Positions 56,836 through 64,000 of a stretch of 64,000 bases of DNA are shown in pieces. A program made the translations under genes and the position numbers. The notes beneath the pieces are model-generated. The model saw nothing but the letters and a program-made list of their open reading frames with translations. It made no database searches and was not told where the DNA came from. The stretch is taken from assembly GCF_004309355.1 (NCBI RefSeq), contig NZ_BJCC01000001.1:186001-250000 (forward strand), read 5' to 3'. Each line of letters starts with the position of its first letter. Position 1 is the stretch's first letter. Origin of the DNA: Enterococcus florum. Lineage in GTDB: Bacteria; Bacillota; Bacilli; Lactobacillales; Enterococcaceae.

Positions 56836-56941
56836 GCTTCTTCTCCTTTATTCATCCAGGTTCTATAAGAATTATTTAGCTGACTGAATCTAATCATAGT
56901 CAAGTATAACAAAGAGCGGACTAATAAAACAGAGAAATTCT

Positions 56942-57574
56942 CTATTTTATCAGTCCGTGTTTAAAGGCATAAATCGCAGCTTGTGTTCGATCTTCTACCT
57001 CCAATTTTGCTAAAATATTTGAGACGTGTGTTTTCACTGTTTTCAAGGTGATAAATAATTCATCCGCAATTTCTTGATTGCTCATCCCTTCCGCAATCAA
57101 AAGCAGAATCTCTTTTTCACGATTAGTGAGTTCTTCATGCAGAATGTGTCGATTGCGATTCGACAATTGCTCCATCATCTTCGTAGTGACTTCAGGCTCC
57201 AATACTCGCTCCCCTTGATAGGTCGCTCGAATAGCATTTGCGATTTCATGTGCTGTGGATGTTTTAAGCAGATAACCTGAGGCCCCAGCTTCAATTGCTG
57301 GATAAACCTTTTCATCATCGATAAAGCTGGTGACAATCAAAATCTTTGCTTCTGGCCAGTCCTTCAGAATTTTCTTAGTAGACTCGATGCCATCCATCAC
57401 TTCCATCACCAGATCCATCAAAATGACATCTGGCCGCAGCTCCATGGCCTTGTCATAGCCTTCTTGTCCGTTTTCTGCTTCACCGACTACATCAATGTCT
57501 CCCTGAATGGATAAATAAGAGGAGACCCCTAATCGTACCATTTCATGATCATCCACTAACAACACTCGTATCAT
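56942..57574 (-). CDS. liaR: Cell-envelope stress response regulator LiaR
   Basis: This NarL-type response regulator of 210 residues has its phosphoacceptor Asp54 in [11 protein letters not shown] LuxR-type HTH is at [21 protein letters not shown] chose the second of two adjacent ATGs (57574), 6 bases after AGGAGG. With this numbering Trp73 is in ILKDWPEAK, the position reported mutated (W73C) in daptomycin-tolerant E. faecium, so the allele here looks wild type. It is the last gene of liaFSR. Confidence 0.95.
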   Translation of the reverse strand: MIRVLLVDDHEMVRLGVSSYLSIQGDIDVVGEAENGQEGYDKAMELRPDVILMDLVMEVMDGIESTKKILKDWPEAKILIVTSFIDDEKVYPAIEAGASGYLLKTSTAHEIANAIRATYQGERVLEPEVTTKMMEQLSNRNRHILHEELTNREKEILLLIAEGMSNQEIADELFITLKTVKTHVSNILAKLEVEDRTQAAIYAFKHGLIK

Positions 57575-58634
57575 CATTTGCCTCCTTCACTAAAGGAACT
57601 TTGATCTCTACACTTGTCCCTTGTCCTTTAAAACTAATTATTTTTGTTGAACCACCCACACCGGCAATTCGCTCTCTAATATTTCTTAACCCATAGCTTC
57701 CAGCATGTTCATCATTGGCTTCAAAGCCGACCCCATCATCAATCACTCTTAGGCTAATACTTTGACCTACAATTTTCAAATAGACTTCTAATTCTTTCGC
57801 CTTGGCATGTCTCAAAGTATTGGAAAGCAGTTCCTGAATGACCCGGAACAATTGATCTTCTATAGAGGAGGAAACTTTGATATCTTCAACATTCCACTTC
57901 AATTGAATTTGGATCTTGGTTTGAAGTTCCTTTAACAACTGTTCGATCCCCTGTCGCAAACTTTTTCCTTCGAGACTGACAGGTCGCAGATGCAATAGCA
58001 AAGCCCTCATTTCAGATTGAGCAGCATTGATGATATCTGCCACCATACCGAGTTGTTTCTTGTAAGGCTGCAGATCTTCCGAATGCTGAGATTGCTCGTT
58101 CAGCGCTGACATCATCATCATAGCCGCGAACAATTGCTGAGATACCGAATCATGCAGCTCTCGAGCCAGACGATGCCTTTCCTCTTCCAATATCTTTTCC
58201 TTAGATGTCCCGTCGATCATTTGCGGTTGGCTGCTTAGTTGCTGCAGCTCTCTAGACATACTGACCAGCTTTTGTTGAATTTTTTTAACATCGTGATCCA
58301 TATTCAATAGATCGTTATCGTTTGTATGAACGGAGTCCAAATAAGGATGATCATAATCCCCAGAAGCCAAGCTGCGCAATTTCTCTTCAAGTTTACCAAA
58401 TTGTCGCTTTTGAATAAAGGTCACAATAAAGTAAATCACTATGCTTACAGTGAGAGCAATCATCAATAAATGAAAGAAAATAGGGATGTAAAAGATTTTA
58501 GCAGAAAAAAGCTGCGCTCCCAAATTCTTTTTCCCAATAGCATACATATATAAAAAAAGGGTTGTAATTAACAACAAGAAAGTCGTAAGTCCAGAATAAA
58601 ACGCAATGTGTCTACGAGAAAATCTCCCAATCAT
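57549..58634 (-). CDS. liaS: Sensor histidine kinase LiaS
   Basis: This membrane kinase of the HisKA_3 class has 361 residues. Two membrane spans (about 11-32 and 48-73) enclose a very short extracellular loop, an intramembrane-sensing layout. A HAMP-like linker follows, then His161 in [17 protein letters not shown] and an ATPase domain with VIDDGVGFE and GLRNIRERI. It overlaps liaR by about 26 bases and liaF by 4. Confidence 0.95.
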   Translation of the reverse strand: MIGRFSRRHIAFYSGLTTFLLLITTLFLYMYAIGKKNLGAQLFSAKIFYIPIFFHLLMIALTVSIVIYFIVTFIQKRQFGKLEEKLRSLASGDYDHPYLDSVHTNDNDLLNMDHDVKKIQQKLVSMSRELQQLSSQPQMIDGTSKEKILEEERHRLARELHDSVSQQLFAAMMMMSALNEQSQHSEDLQPYKKQLGMVADIINAAQSEMRALLLHLRPVSLEGKSLRQGIEQLLKELQTKIQIQLKWNVEDIKVSSSIEDQLFRVIQELLSNTLRHAKAKELEVYLKIVGQSISLRVIDDGVGFEANDEHAGSYGLRNIRERIAGVGGSTKIISFKGQGTSVEIKVPLVKEANDDTSVVSG

Positions 58635-59350
58635 ACACGAATCACCTCAACATCCCCTAAGAATGAATTAGTGACTAATTTCAACCGCCGCGGACTGTCA
58701 TCATAATCTTCACTATACAATTTCACAGACTCATTTTTTAAGGCGATTTCCTCTCCGTCAAATCGAACCGTTCCAAAAATAGTCGCATGTTCCAGCACCA
58801 CACCAATGCCATAAGGAATCAACACTCTAGTCCGCCCAAACCCCTTGCGGACGATCACAATACTATCTTCCTTTGGCAGCAAAGTGTTTCCTAGATCCAC
58901 AATTGTATCTCCTGCCAAAACATTCAGATTGATATCATCCCACTCAAAGACTTGACTGCCGATCCGTTCATTGCCGATCCATGTTTGTTTCCGACATTCC
59001 CCTCGATGCTCTGTTGGCTCAGAAGTTTCTACTATAACCATGTTTTTCTTATTGCTAAATGCACCAGAGACCGAAACGCCGGAAATCTCAAATCCTTTCA
59101 ACCCAATGAACAATACAGCAAAAATCAGCATCAACCAAGTCGCTGGACTATTGACCAAACAAATCCCCACGATTAATAGCCCTAAGATCAATTGGAATTT
59201 GCGACGACGCTGCTTTCGTAGGCCAAAATAAATATTTAAACTACCGAACACCACCATAATCAATACTGGTGGGTTGGATGAAACTTGCCATAGCAAAAAC
59301 AGTGCTAATAAAGCTTCTATAATGAGAAAAAAACGCCAAGGATTTCTCAC
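58631..59350 (-). CDS. liaF: LiaF, negative regulator of the LiaSR system
   Basis: This 239-residue protein has an N-terminal block of four short membrane spans (DUF5668-like) and a C-terminal soluble LiaF_C (DUF2154) domain ending in DVEVIRV. I chose GTG 59350 (MRNPWRFFLIIEALL) because AGGGGG lies 6-8 bases upstream. The frame extends to TTG 59368, but that codon is upstream of the ribosome-binding site. The Ile of RVLIPYGIG is residue 178 in this numbering, close to the Ile177 deletion reported for E. faecalis; it is present here. Confidence 0.93.
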   Translation of the reverse strand: MRNPWRFFLIIEALLALFLLWQVSSNPPVLIMVVFGSLNIYFGLRKQRRRKFQLILGLLIVGICLVNSPATWLMLIFAVLFIGLKGFEISGVSVSGAFSNKKNMVIVETSEPTEHRGECRKQTWIGNERIGSQVFEWDDINLNVLAGDTIVDLGNTLLPKEDSIVIVRKGFGRTRVLIPYGIGVVLEHATIFGTVRFDGEEIALKNESVKLYSEDYDDSPRRLKLVTNSFLGDVEVIRV

Positions 59351-59403
59351 AGATCTTCCCCCTAACAAGTTTATACCTTATTCTACTTGTTTTTCTTTCA
59401 TAA

Positions 59404-59421
59404 TACTATCGGACTTTAGTA
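59404..59421 (-). promoter_or_regulatory. Inverted repeat upstream of liaF
   Basis: TACTA-N8-TAGTA lies 54-71 bases before the liaF start, in the only gap that can hold the liaFSR promoter. It may be the LiaR autoregulatory site; the match to any published consensus is weak. Confidence 0.3.
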
Positions 59422-59430
59422 GGAAAGAAA

Positions 59431-60480
59431 CTATTGGATATACTTCACACTTTTCTCATGAAAAAATCGAATTTTTTTGAAAACGTATATTCTCGAATAG
59501 GATAAAAGCAAACACACTAGAAATACTAAAAGCGGTTCAATTATTATCATAAAGTAAAAGAAAACATTGTCGATTAACTCCCGATTTTTAAATAAGTATA
59601 TCCAGATAAATTGTCTCATTAATCGATTGTCATGAATGAGATAGATATCGATCATTTGAGATGAGTACCTACAAATTCTATTATTTTGAACAGGAATTTT
59701 CAGCACGATCAAAAAAAGGCTGATACCAAAAATTAACGCATTCATACTTTCCGTTCCAATCAAAAAGAAATTAGGAAAATCTATGCTAGAAAAATGCATC
59801 AAAATGAATGGACGCAATAGAATAAGACAAAAAGAAATTGTAAAGCAAAAAATGACAAACATGAAGTATTTTCCTAGAATATCTTTCTGATATATTCGAA
59901 TTAAATGTCCAGAAAATACAAAGATCAAAAAAAACAGGATAACATTTGGCACATAGTAATTGACCTCAAATTTAAATAAGCCACCTAAAATAGTTGAAGT
60001 ATAAGCAGCTAAAATAAAGAACGATGTGTAACGTAGCATTTGTTTTGGTTCAAACTTCATCAATGCCTCTTTTATAAACGGTTGAAAAAAATACAAAATA
60101 GCATAAGCGGTCAAAAACCAATATAATTGAAACTCAATTGGAAAAAGCGCTTCTAAAATATTTCTTTTATCTATAGTGATATTGCTGAATATTACAACTA
60201 TCAATATAGACAAAAAAGAATAAAATCTCCCATAATTCCCTAAAAGAATGATCTTTTTCAAAGAAAAATGCTGCTTCGTATAAAAATATCCCGTTATTAA
60301 AATAAAAAGAATCACACCGATTTTCCCAAATGATCCTACAAGTTGAATAAGTATTTCTTTGACTGATCCTTCATTAGAAAATACCCACTTGCTATGAGCG
60401 AAAAAATGATGATACACAATCATCATCATCGCTATAATTCGAATTAATTCGATGTTCAAATTTTTTTTGGTTCCCATCAT
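59431..60480 (-). CDS. Acyltransferase 3 family membrane protein
   Basis: This 349-residue protein has about ten membrane spans and the acyltransferase-3 start (NLNIELIRIIAMMMIVYHH, with a conserved His). Such enzymes acetylate or succinylate cell-surface polysaccharides. It is intact, notably AT-rich and rich in Phe/Ile. It lies downstream of two decayed polysaccharide genes on the same strand, so it may be the surviving member of an old surface-polymer locus. GGGAG is 9 bases before ATG 60480. The substrate is unknown. Confidence 0.87.
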   Translation of the reverse strand: MMGTKKNLNIELIRIIAMMMIVYHHFFAHSKWVFSNEGSVKEILIQLVGSFGKIGVILFILITGYFYTKQHFSLKKIILLGNYGRFYSFLSILIVVIFSNITIDKRNILEALFPIEFQLYWFLTAYAILYFFQPFIKEALMKFEPKQMLRYTSFFILAAYTSTILGGLFKFEVNYYVPNVILFFLIFVFSGHLIRIYQKDILGKYFMFVIFCFTISFCLILLRPFILMHFSSIDFPNFFLIGTESMNALIFGISLFLIVLKIPVQNNRICRYSSQMIDIYLIHDNRLMRQFIWIYLFKNRELIDNVFFYFMIIIEPLLVFLVCLLLSYSRIYVFKKIRFFHEKSVKYIQ

Positions 60481-60508
60481 TTTATAGATCTCCCTTTTAA
60501 AACAATTA

Positions 60509-61442
60509 CTATTTCACCAAGAATAAATAATGTACTGGATGACCATCCATTATCGCATGAGGAAACAATCCGGTTCCTTTGCCTCCAAATAGCTGCTGCA
60601 CTTTTTCTTTTTGTTCTGTCCTTAGAAGAATTTCAAATGAAGATTTCAAATCTCCAGAGTATATTTTTGGTCTTTAGAAAGAGTATCCGGAATTGGTGTA
60701 TTATTTAAGCCCATCATTAAATAATGTGTATTTGGTTGCCCATAGTTTGAATTTGGAAAAAGTATCTGACTGCTAATGATCTGTTTCCAACCGAGATTCC
60801 CTATCATCAAAATTATGAACGGTGAAAATCCTATCGATCTCATTTTTCTCTTAATCGTGATACACAAAAAAACGGCAATTGCGATTAGTAATATCAAATT
60901 AGTGGCCTTGCTTGAATATCCAAAAATGCTTAAGCTAATAGCAAGAATGAACGATGTGTATTCACACCAATTCTGACTATCTTGCTTTTTAAATAAATAG
61001 TCATAAATAAAAAGGGCCTTGCAACATAAATAAGAGAAAGAATGTCTGTGTAAGCCACTGAAATAGGAAGAGACACCTGTATTGCGAAAAAACTTAATTG
61101 TTCAGCACAATCCTTGTATCGTCAACCAAATGATGAAATTCAACGAAATTTACAAACAACAAAACGGCTCCCACAAAAAAAGTATTTATTCGATTAACAA
61201 AAAGTAGGTAAATTGATTTGATGGCTCCTTGATTTATCGCCTTTTTAAAGCACATTTCAGGAAAACATAGATTGCCAAAGAAGATAGCAAACAGATTAGA
61301 TTTATTGTAATCACTGTTTTGTATAAATATTTGTCTCTAAATAGCGAAAAATTACTCCTATCCTGGGTGAAAGCTGCCTAAAACATACAAAGACTTGAAA
61401 ATGCAATAAAGAATTTGTTCGAAAAAAATCTCTTGAGTTCAT
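60509..61442 (-). pseudogene. Decayed polytopic membrane protein of a surface-polysaccharide locus
   Basis: On the minus strand a coherent membrane protein can be followed only by changing frame at least three times and reading through a TAG. Pieces in order: YLYKTVITINLICLLSSLA; then SIYLLFVNRINTFFVGAVLL and VDDTRIVLNN; then a long open stretch including ATNLILLIAIAVFLCI and GQPNTHYLMMGLNN; then KEKVQQLFGG and GHPVHYLFLVK to the stop at 60509. The HYLMMGL and VDD blocks recall GT39-like or YfhO-like lipid-sugar transferases of lactic-acid bacteria, but I cannot name the family. A possible start is ATG 61442 after AAAAGG. Confidence 0.7.
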
Positions 61443-61503
61443 ATAATCAGCCTTTTCTTGTTAAGCAGTTTTAGTCAATCGTGCCACTAACGTTTATCTT
61501 TTA

Positions 61504-62090
61504 TTACTTGGAACAATACACAAATGCAAATAGACCCACTGCATGCGCTTTTTCTATGCATCGAAAAATAAAAACAATCATACGACTTTTGTAATTCTCA
61601 CCAGACAACTTATAAGAAAATGGGTTTAATTTGCTGTCCAGATTATTTTCATTGATCCATCTCTTTATGCGCCTGTGCTCAGAAACAAATTGTTTTCGGG
61701 TTGCCTGCTTTCCTGAAAAAAGTAAATACCATAATATATAATATCTTTTAAAATAATACTTTATAAACTCATCTAACTGTTCTTTGTAAAGAAGCCGTAA
61801 TGCATTTAGTAGAATAGAATGTCTGTCTCTGAACTCAATCCTCTTTGCGAAGTATTTGAAACGCTCTTCTCATTATAAAACCAATTATAACCAATATAGC
61901 TTATTATTGAGAGTTTATTCGTTTTAGAATACGCAGCTAAATTAAAAAAACATCTCTTATCCCTGTAATTATATCGGAAGAAAAAAGGAATAACAATGGG
62001 TTCAATAAATACTAATAATTATCAAAAACTTGTTTTATTGCTTCTTTTGCATGTTTTAATTTATGAGAATGCGATCATGCTCAAAAAGAT
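61504..62090 (-). pseudogene. Decayed GT2 glycosyltransferase (C-terminal part)
   Basis: On the minus strand an open piece AKEAIKQVFDNY (about 62050) is followed after a frame change by EPIVIPFFFRYNYRDKRCFF and LAAYSKTNKLSIISYIGYNW. After another change, SILLNALRLLYKEQLDEFIK, LFSGKQATRKQFVSEHRRI and further residues run to the TAA at 61504. The order and character fit the C-terminal region of GT2 capsule/exopolysaccharide glycosyltransferases. No start codon or nucleotide-binding domain remains, so this is a truncated and frameshifted remnant. Confidence 0.6.
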
Positions 62091-62134
62091 AAAAGGGTCA
62101 AGAAGACCGTAACAGCAGTCTTCTTAACCCTTAG
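62085..62134 (-). terminator. Intrinsic terminator of greA
   Basis: AAGGGTTAAGAAGAC and GTCTTCTTGACCCTT form a long stem with one mismatch on the minus strand, followed by TTATCTTTTT. Confidence 0.9.
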
Positions 62135-62192
62135 TTTCCAATTGCTCTTGTTTTCTTGAAAAGCGAAGCAGCTACCTCGTGCCACTTTTGCT

Positions 62193-62666
62193 TTAATTTA
62201 CCTTGACGATCTTCACCTGCATGTCTCCACCAGGAGTTGAAATACTGATAACGTCACCAACCTTTTTGCCAATCATTGCTTGAGCGATTGGAGAATCATT
62301 AGAAATTTTACCTGAAAAAGGATCCGCCTCCGCTTTACCAACGATCGTGTACGCTTCCTCATCCCCATCCGGCTGTTCGATAAAGGTAACCGTTTTGCCA
62401 ATGGAGATTTCATCTGAATTGATGTTGTCATTCTCAATGATTTGAGCAAAACGGATCATATTTTCTAGTGTACTGATTCGTCCCTCAACAAATGCCTGCT
62501 CATCCTTCGCAGACTCGTATTCTGAGTTTTCAGACAGGTCTCCAAAGCTCCGTGCAATTTTGATTCGTTCGATGATTTCTCCACGTTTTACAGTCTTCAA
62601 CTCTTCTAATTCTTGTTCTAATTTCTCTTTTCCTTCAAGTGTCATTGGATAAACTTTTTCTACCAT
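62193..62666 (-). CDS. greA: Transcription elongation factor GreA
   Basis: GreA rescues backtracked RNA polymerase by stimulating cleavage of the transcript. The 157 residues have the N-terminal coiled coil ([19 protein letters not shown], tip acidic residues in [20 protein letters not shown]) and the FKBP-like C-terminal domain ([18 protein letters not shown]). AAGGAG precedes ATG 62666. It lies directly after mltG, a common arrangement in Firmicutes. Confidence 0.97.
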   Translation of the reverse strand: MVEKVYPMTLEGKEKLEQELEELKTVKRGEIIERIKIARSFGDLSENSEYESAKDEQAFVEGRISTLENMIRFAQIIENDNINSDEISIGKTVTFIEQPDGDEEAYTIVGKAEADPFSGKISNDSPIAQAMIGKKVGDVISISTPGGDMQVKIVKVN

Positions 62667-62697
62667 AATTCTTACTCCTTCATTCTATAAACTACGA

Positions 62698-62738
62698 AAG
62701 GTAATCTTTCGCAGATTTTATCTACAAAAGATTACCAT
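62698..62738 (-). other. Inverted repeat between mltG and greA
   Basis: GGTAATCTTT (62700-62709) pairs perfectly with AAAGATTACC (62727-62736) around a 17-base loop. On the minus strand only TTTCG follows, so it is a weak terminator at best; it may set the mltG:greA ratio. Confidence 0.5.
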
Positions 62739-62766
62739 TTTGTTGCTCGGTTGTAAACCGCAATTT

Positions 62767-64000
62767 TTATTCATTCGGATTTTGAACATACCTGTCAACT
62801 AACTCCAAATGTTCATCGTATGTTTCTGCATAATAAACTTTTCCAGTTTTAATATCCGCCACAAAATAATAATAATCATTCGGTGTTGGCTCCAACACTG
62901 CTTGGATCGCTTCTTGGCTTGGATTGTCGAAAGGTCCAGGACCGTATCCAGTATTTGTATACAAATTGTACGGTGAGTCGACTTCTGTATCTTTATTATA
63001 TACAAACTCTTTATGTTCACCCAGTGCATAAAGAATTGAAATATCTGATTGCAACGGCATTTTCGCATCAATTCTATTGAAGAACACTTGGGCAATCTTC
63101 TTACGATCTTCAGTAGTGACCCCTTCTTTTTCAACTAAAGAAGCCAAAGTCATTACCTCTTGGACGGTTAGGCCCTTTTCCTTGATCTGCGTATAATAAG
63201 GAGAAAGAGTTTGACTCGTTGCATCAACCATTTGAGTAACTAGGTCTTTTAAATCTCTGCTCTTCAAAATATTATAAGTTGCTGGATACAAATAACCCTC
63301 TAAACGATAACGAACACCTTCAGCATTTCCAGCGTCAGTTAGTAAGTCTGGATATTGTCCCTTCAACTGATTAAAGAACTCCTCATCCTTCATTAAATCG
63401 AGAAAGTCTTTTTTGCTAAAATCAGTTTTCTTAGCAATCAGTGAAGCAATCTGTTCTACATCATATCCTTCAGGTACTGTGATCTTCGAGGCGTCGTCTA
63501 ATGGCACATCACTTCCGCCTTGCTGTAATTCCTTGCTGATGCTGTCCAAAGTCATATTAGCGGAAAATTGATAATACCCCGCTTGAAAATTCGTTAAATT
63601 CTTGAACTTCGTGTAAAAATTGAACACCAATCCATTCCGAATCACATCTTGGTCTTCTAGAATTTCTCCGATTTGCCGATTGGAGGACCCGCTTGGAATT
63701 TCGACCTGTACTAACTTTTCATCGTTTTTATCCAAAGGCTTGAGTCCAGCACTTACATAGTTATATCCTGATATGGCCAACACTCCGGCCACAATCAAGA
63801 TGGCGATCGTTAAAATGTACACGATCTTGCGTACAACCCGATCCTCTCTTCTGCGTTCAGCTCGCTTCAAATTGCTCTCCTCACTTAATTCTTCTTCATA
63901 CTCTTCTTGATCAAAGAGTTTTATCTCTTCTAATTTATTCCCGATTTTGGCAAGGAGCGACACTTCTTCTGTAGTCTCTCTCTGCTTCTTGGCGGGGATA
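62767..64000 (-). CDS. mltG: Endolytic transglycosylase MltG, 5' end beyond the window
   Basis: MltG cleaves nascent glycan strands and ends their growth. The visible 411 codons include a cytoplasmic charged tail, one membrane span (around IVYILTIAILIVAGVLAISG), a LysM-like region and the YceG catalytic domain with the key Glu in LASLVEKEG. The frame stays open to base 64000, so the start lies outside. A GTG at 63963 is possible but has no ribosome-binding site. Long cytoplasmic N-terminal extensions are usual in Lactobacillales MltG. Confidence 0.95.
   Translation of the reverse strand, partial: IPAKKQRETTEEVSLLAKIGNKLEEIKLFDQEEYEEELSEESNLKRAERRREDRVVRKIVYILTIAILIVAGVLAISGYNYVSAGLKPLDKNDEKLVQVEIPSGSSNRQIGEILEDQDVIRNGLVFNFYTKFKNLTNFQAGYYQFSANMTLDSISKELQQGGSDVPLDDASKITVPEGYDVEQIASLIAKKTDFSKKDFLDLMKDEEFFNQLKGQYPDLLTDAGNAEGVRYRLEGYLYPATYNILKSRDLKDLVTQMVDATSQTLSPYYTQIKEKGLTVQEVMTLASLVEKEGVTTEDRKKIAQVFFNRIDAKMPLQSDISILYALGEHKEFVYNKDTEVDSPYNLYTNTGYGPGPFDNPSQEAIQAVLEPTPNDYYYFVADIKTGKVYYAETYDEHLELVDRYVQNPNE

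Noticed and set aside
60646-60897. Independent 83-codon membrane protein
   Set aside because: It is one uninterrupted piece of a longer decayed gene; it begins at a TTG with no start signal and the same frame extends upstream to a TGA far before it.
1-64000. CRISPR arrays, tRNA or rRNA genes, insertion sequences, prophage or plasmid modules
   Set aside because: I looked for regular direct repeats, cloverleaf-like segments, transposase or integrase motifs and phage gene order and saw none.

Overview
The window is a piece of a Gram-positive, low-GC chromosome that looks like Enterococcus. Three things point there: the gene order fabT-fabH-acpP-fabD-fabG-fabF-accB-fabZ-accC-accD-accA next to a bgsB/bgsA-like glycolipid glycosyltransferase pair, the liaF-liaS-liaR cassette with its Trp73-type LiaR, and small lactobacillales families (DUF1827, YkuJ). 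The species cannot be fixed from sequence alone. Nearly all of it is conserved core genome, mostly on the minus strand, with tight operons and clear intrinsic terminators. I see no rRNA, tRNA, CRISPR array, insertion sequence or intact prophage.

Layout. 1-1830: divergent iron-siderophore uptake genes (ABC ATPase cut by the window edge, binding lipoprotein) with Fur-like inverted repeats at both promoters. 1828-2975: an unrecognised membrane/secreted protein pair. 3091-4183: a small broken ORF, rpmG, glutathione peroxidase. 4328-9272: PBP2b, thrS under a T-box, a tautomerase. 9401-12873: HelD-type helicase, small membrane protein, YebC-family factor. 12946-18444: the yqeG-yqeH-yhbY-nadD-yqeK-rsfS-yqeM-tmcAL ribosome-assembly/NAD cluster. 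18665-21893: an amino-acid ABC transporter with two paralogous binding lipoproteins. 22019-30626: the type II fatty-acid synthesis operon headed by its own repressor FabT. 30891-34457: YkuJ, a beta-hydroxyacid dehydrogenase and the two glycolipid glycosyltransferases. 34616-36609: PTS enzyme I and HPr. 37050-39275: clpE behind both a perfect CIRCE element and a CtsR site. 39397-52906: DUF1827 protein, RF3, L,D-transpeptidase, CNNM transporter, AI-2E-family permease, GNAT, Ntdp phosphatase, mutY, recX, rlmD, an LCP protein, sodA, GtrA-like protein. 53063-56835: DUF1189 protein, a frameshifted hydroxyacid dehydrogenase, a GT2 glycosyltransferase, HesB-like protein, KtrA. 56942-59350: liaFSR. 59431-62090: an AT-rich patch with one intact acyltransferase and two decayed envelope-polysaccharide genes. 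62193-64000: greA and mltG, the latter cut by the window edge.

Common themes are envelope building and its stress control (PBP2b, Ldt, MltG, LCP, BgsA/B, LiaFSR, fatty-acid synthesis), and ribosome assembly/translation (YqeH, YhbY, RsfS, TmcAL, RlmD, RF3, YebC, ThrS). Regulation is unusually readable: Fur-like boxes, a threonine T-box, tandem FabT boxes over the fabT promoter, and CIRCE plus CtsR at clpE.

The most interesting points are an apparent non-AUG start for rsfS (good Shine-Dalgarno placed before ATC/ATA, not before the first ATG), dual HrcA/CtsR sites at clpE, the absence of fabK from its usual slot between acpP and fabD, and the decayed polysaccharide genes at 60.5-62.1 kb. I did not find a convincing wholly new multigene system here.
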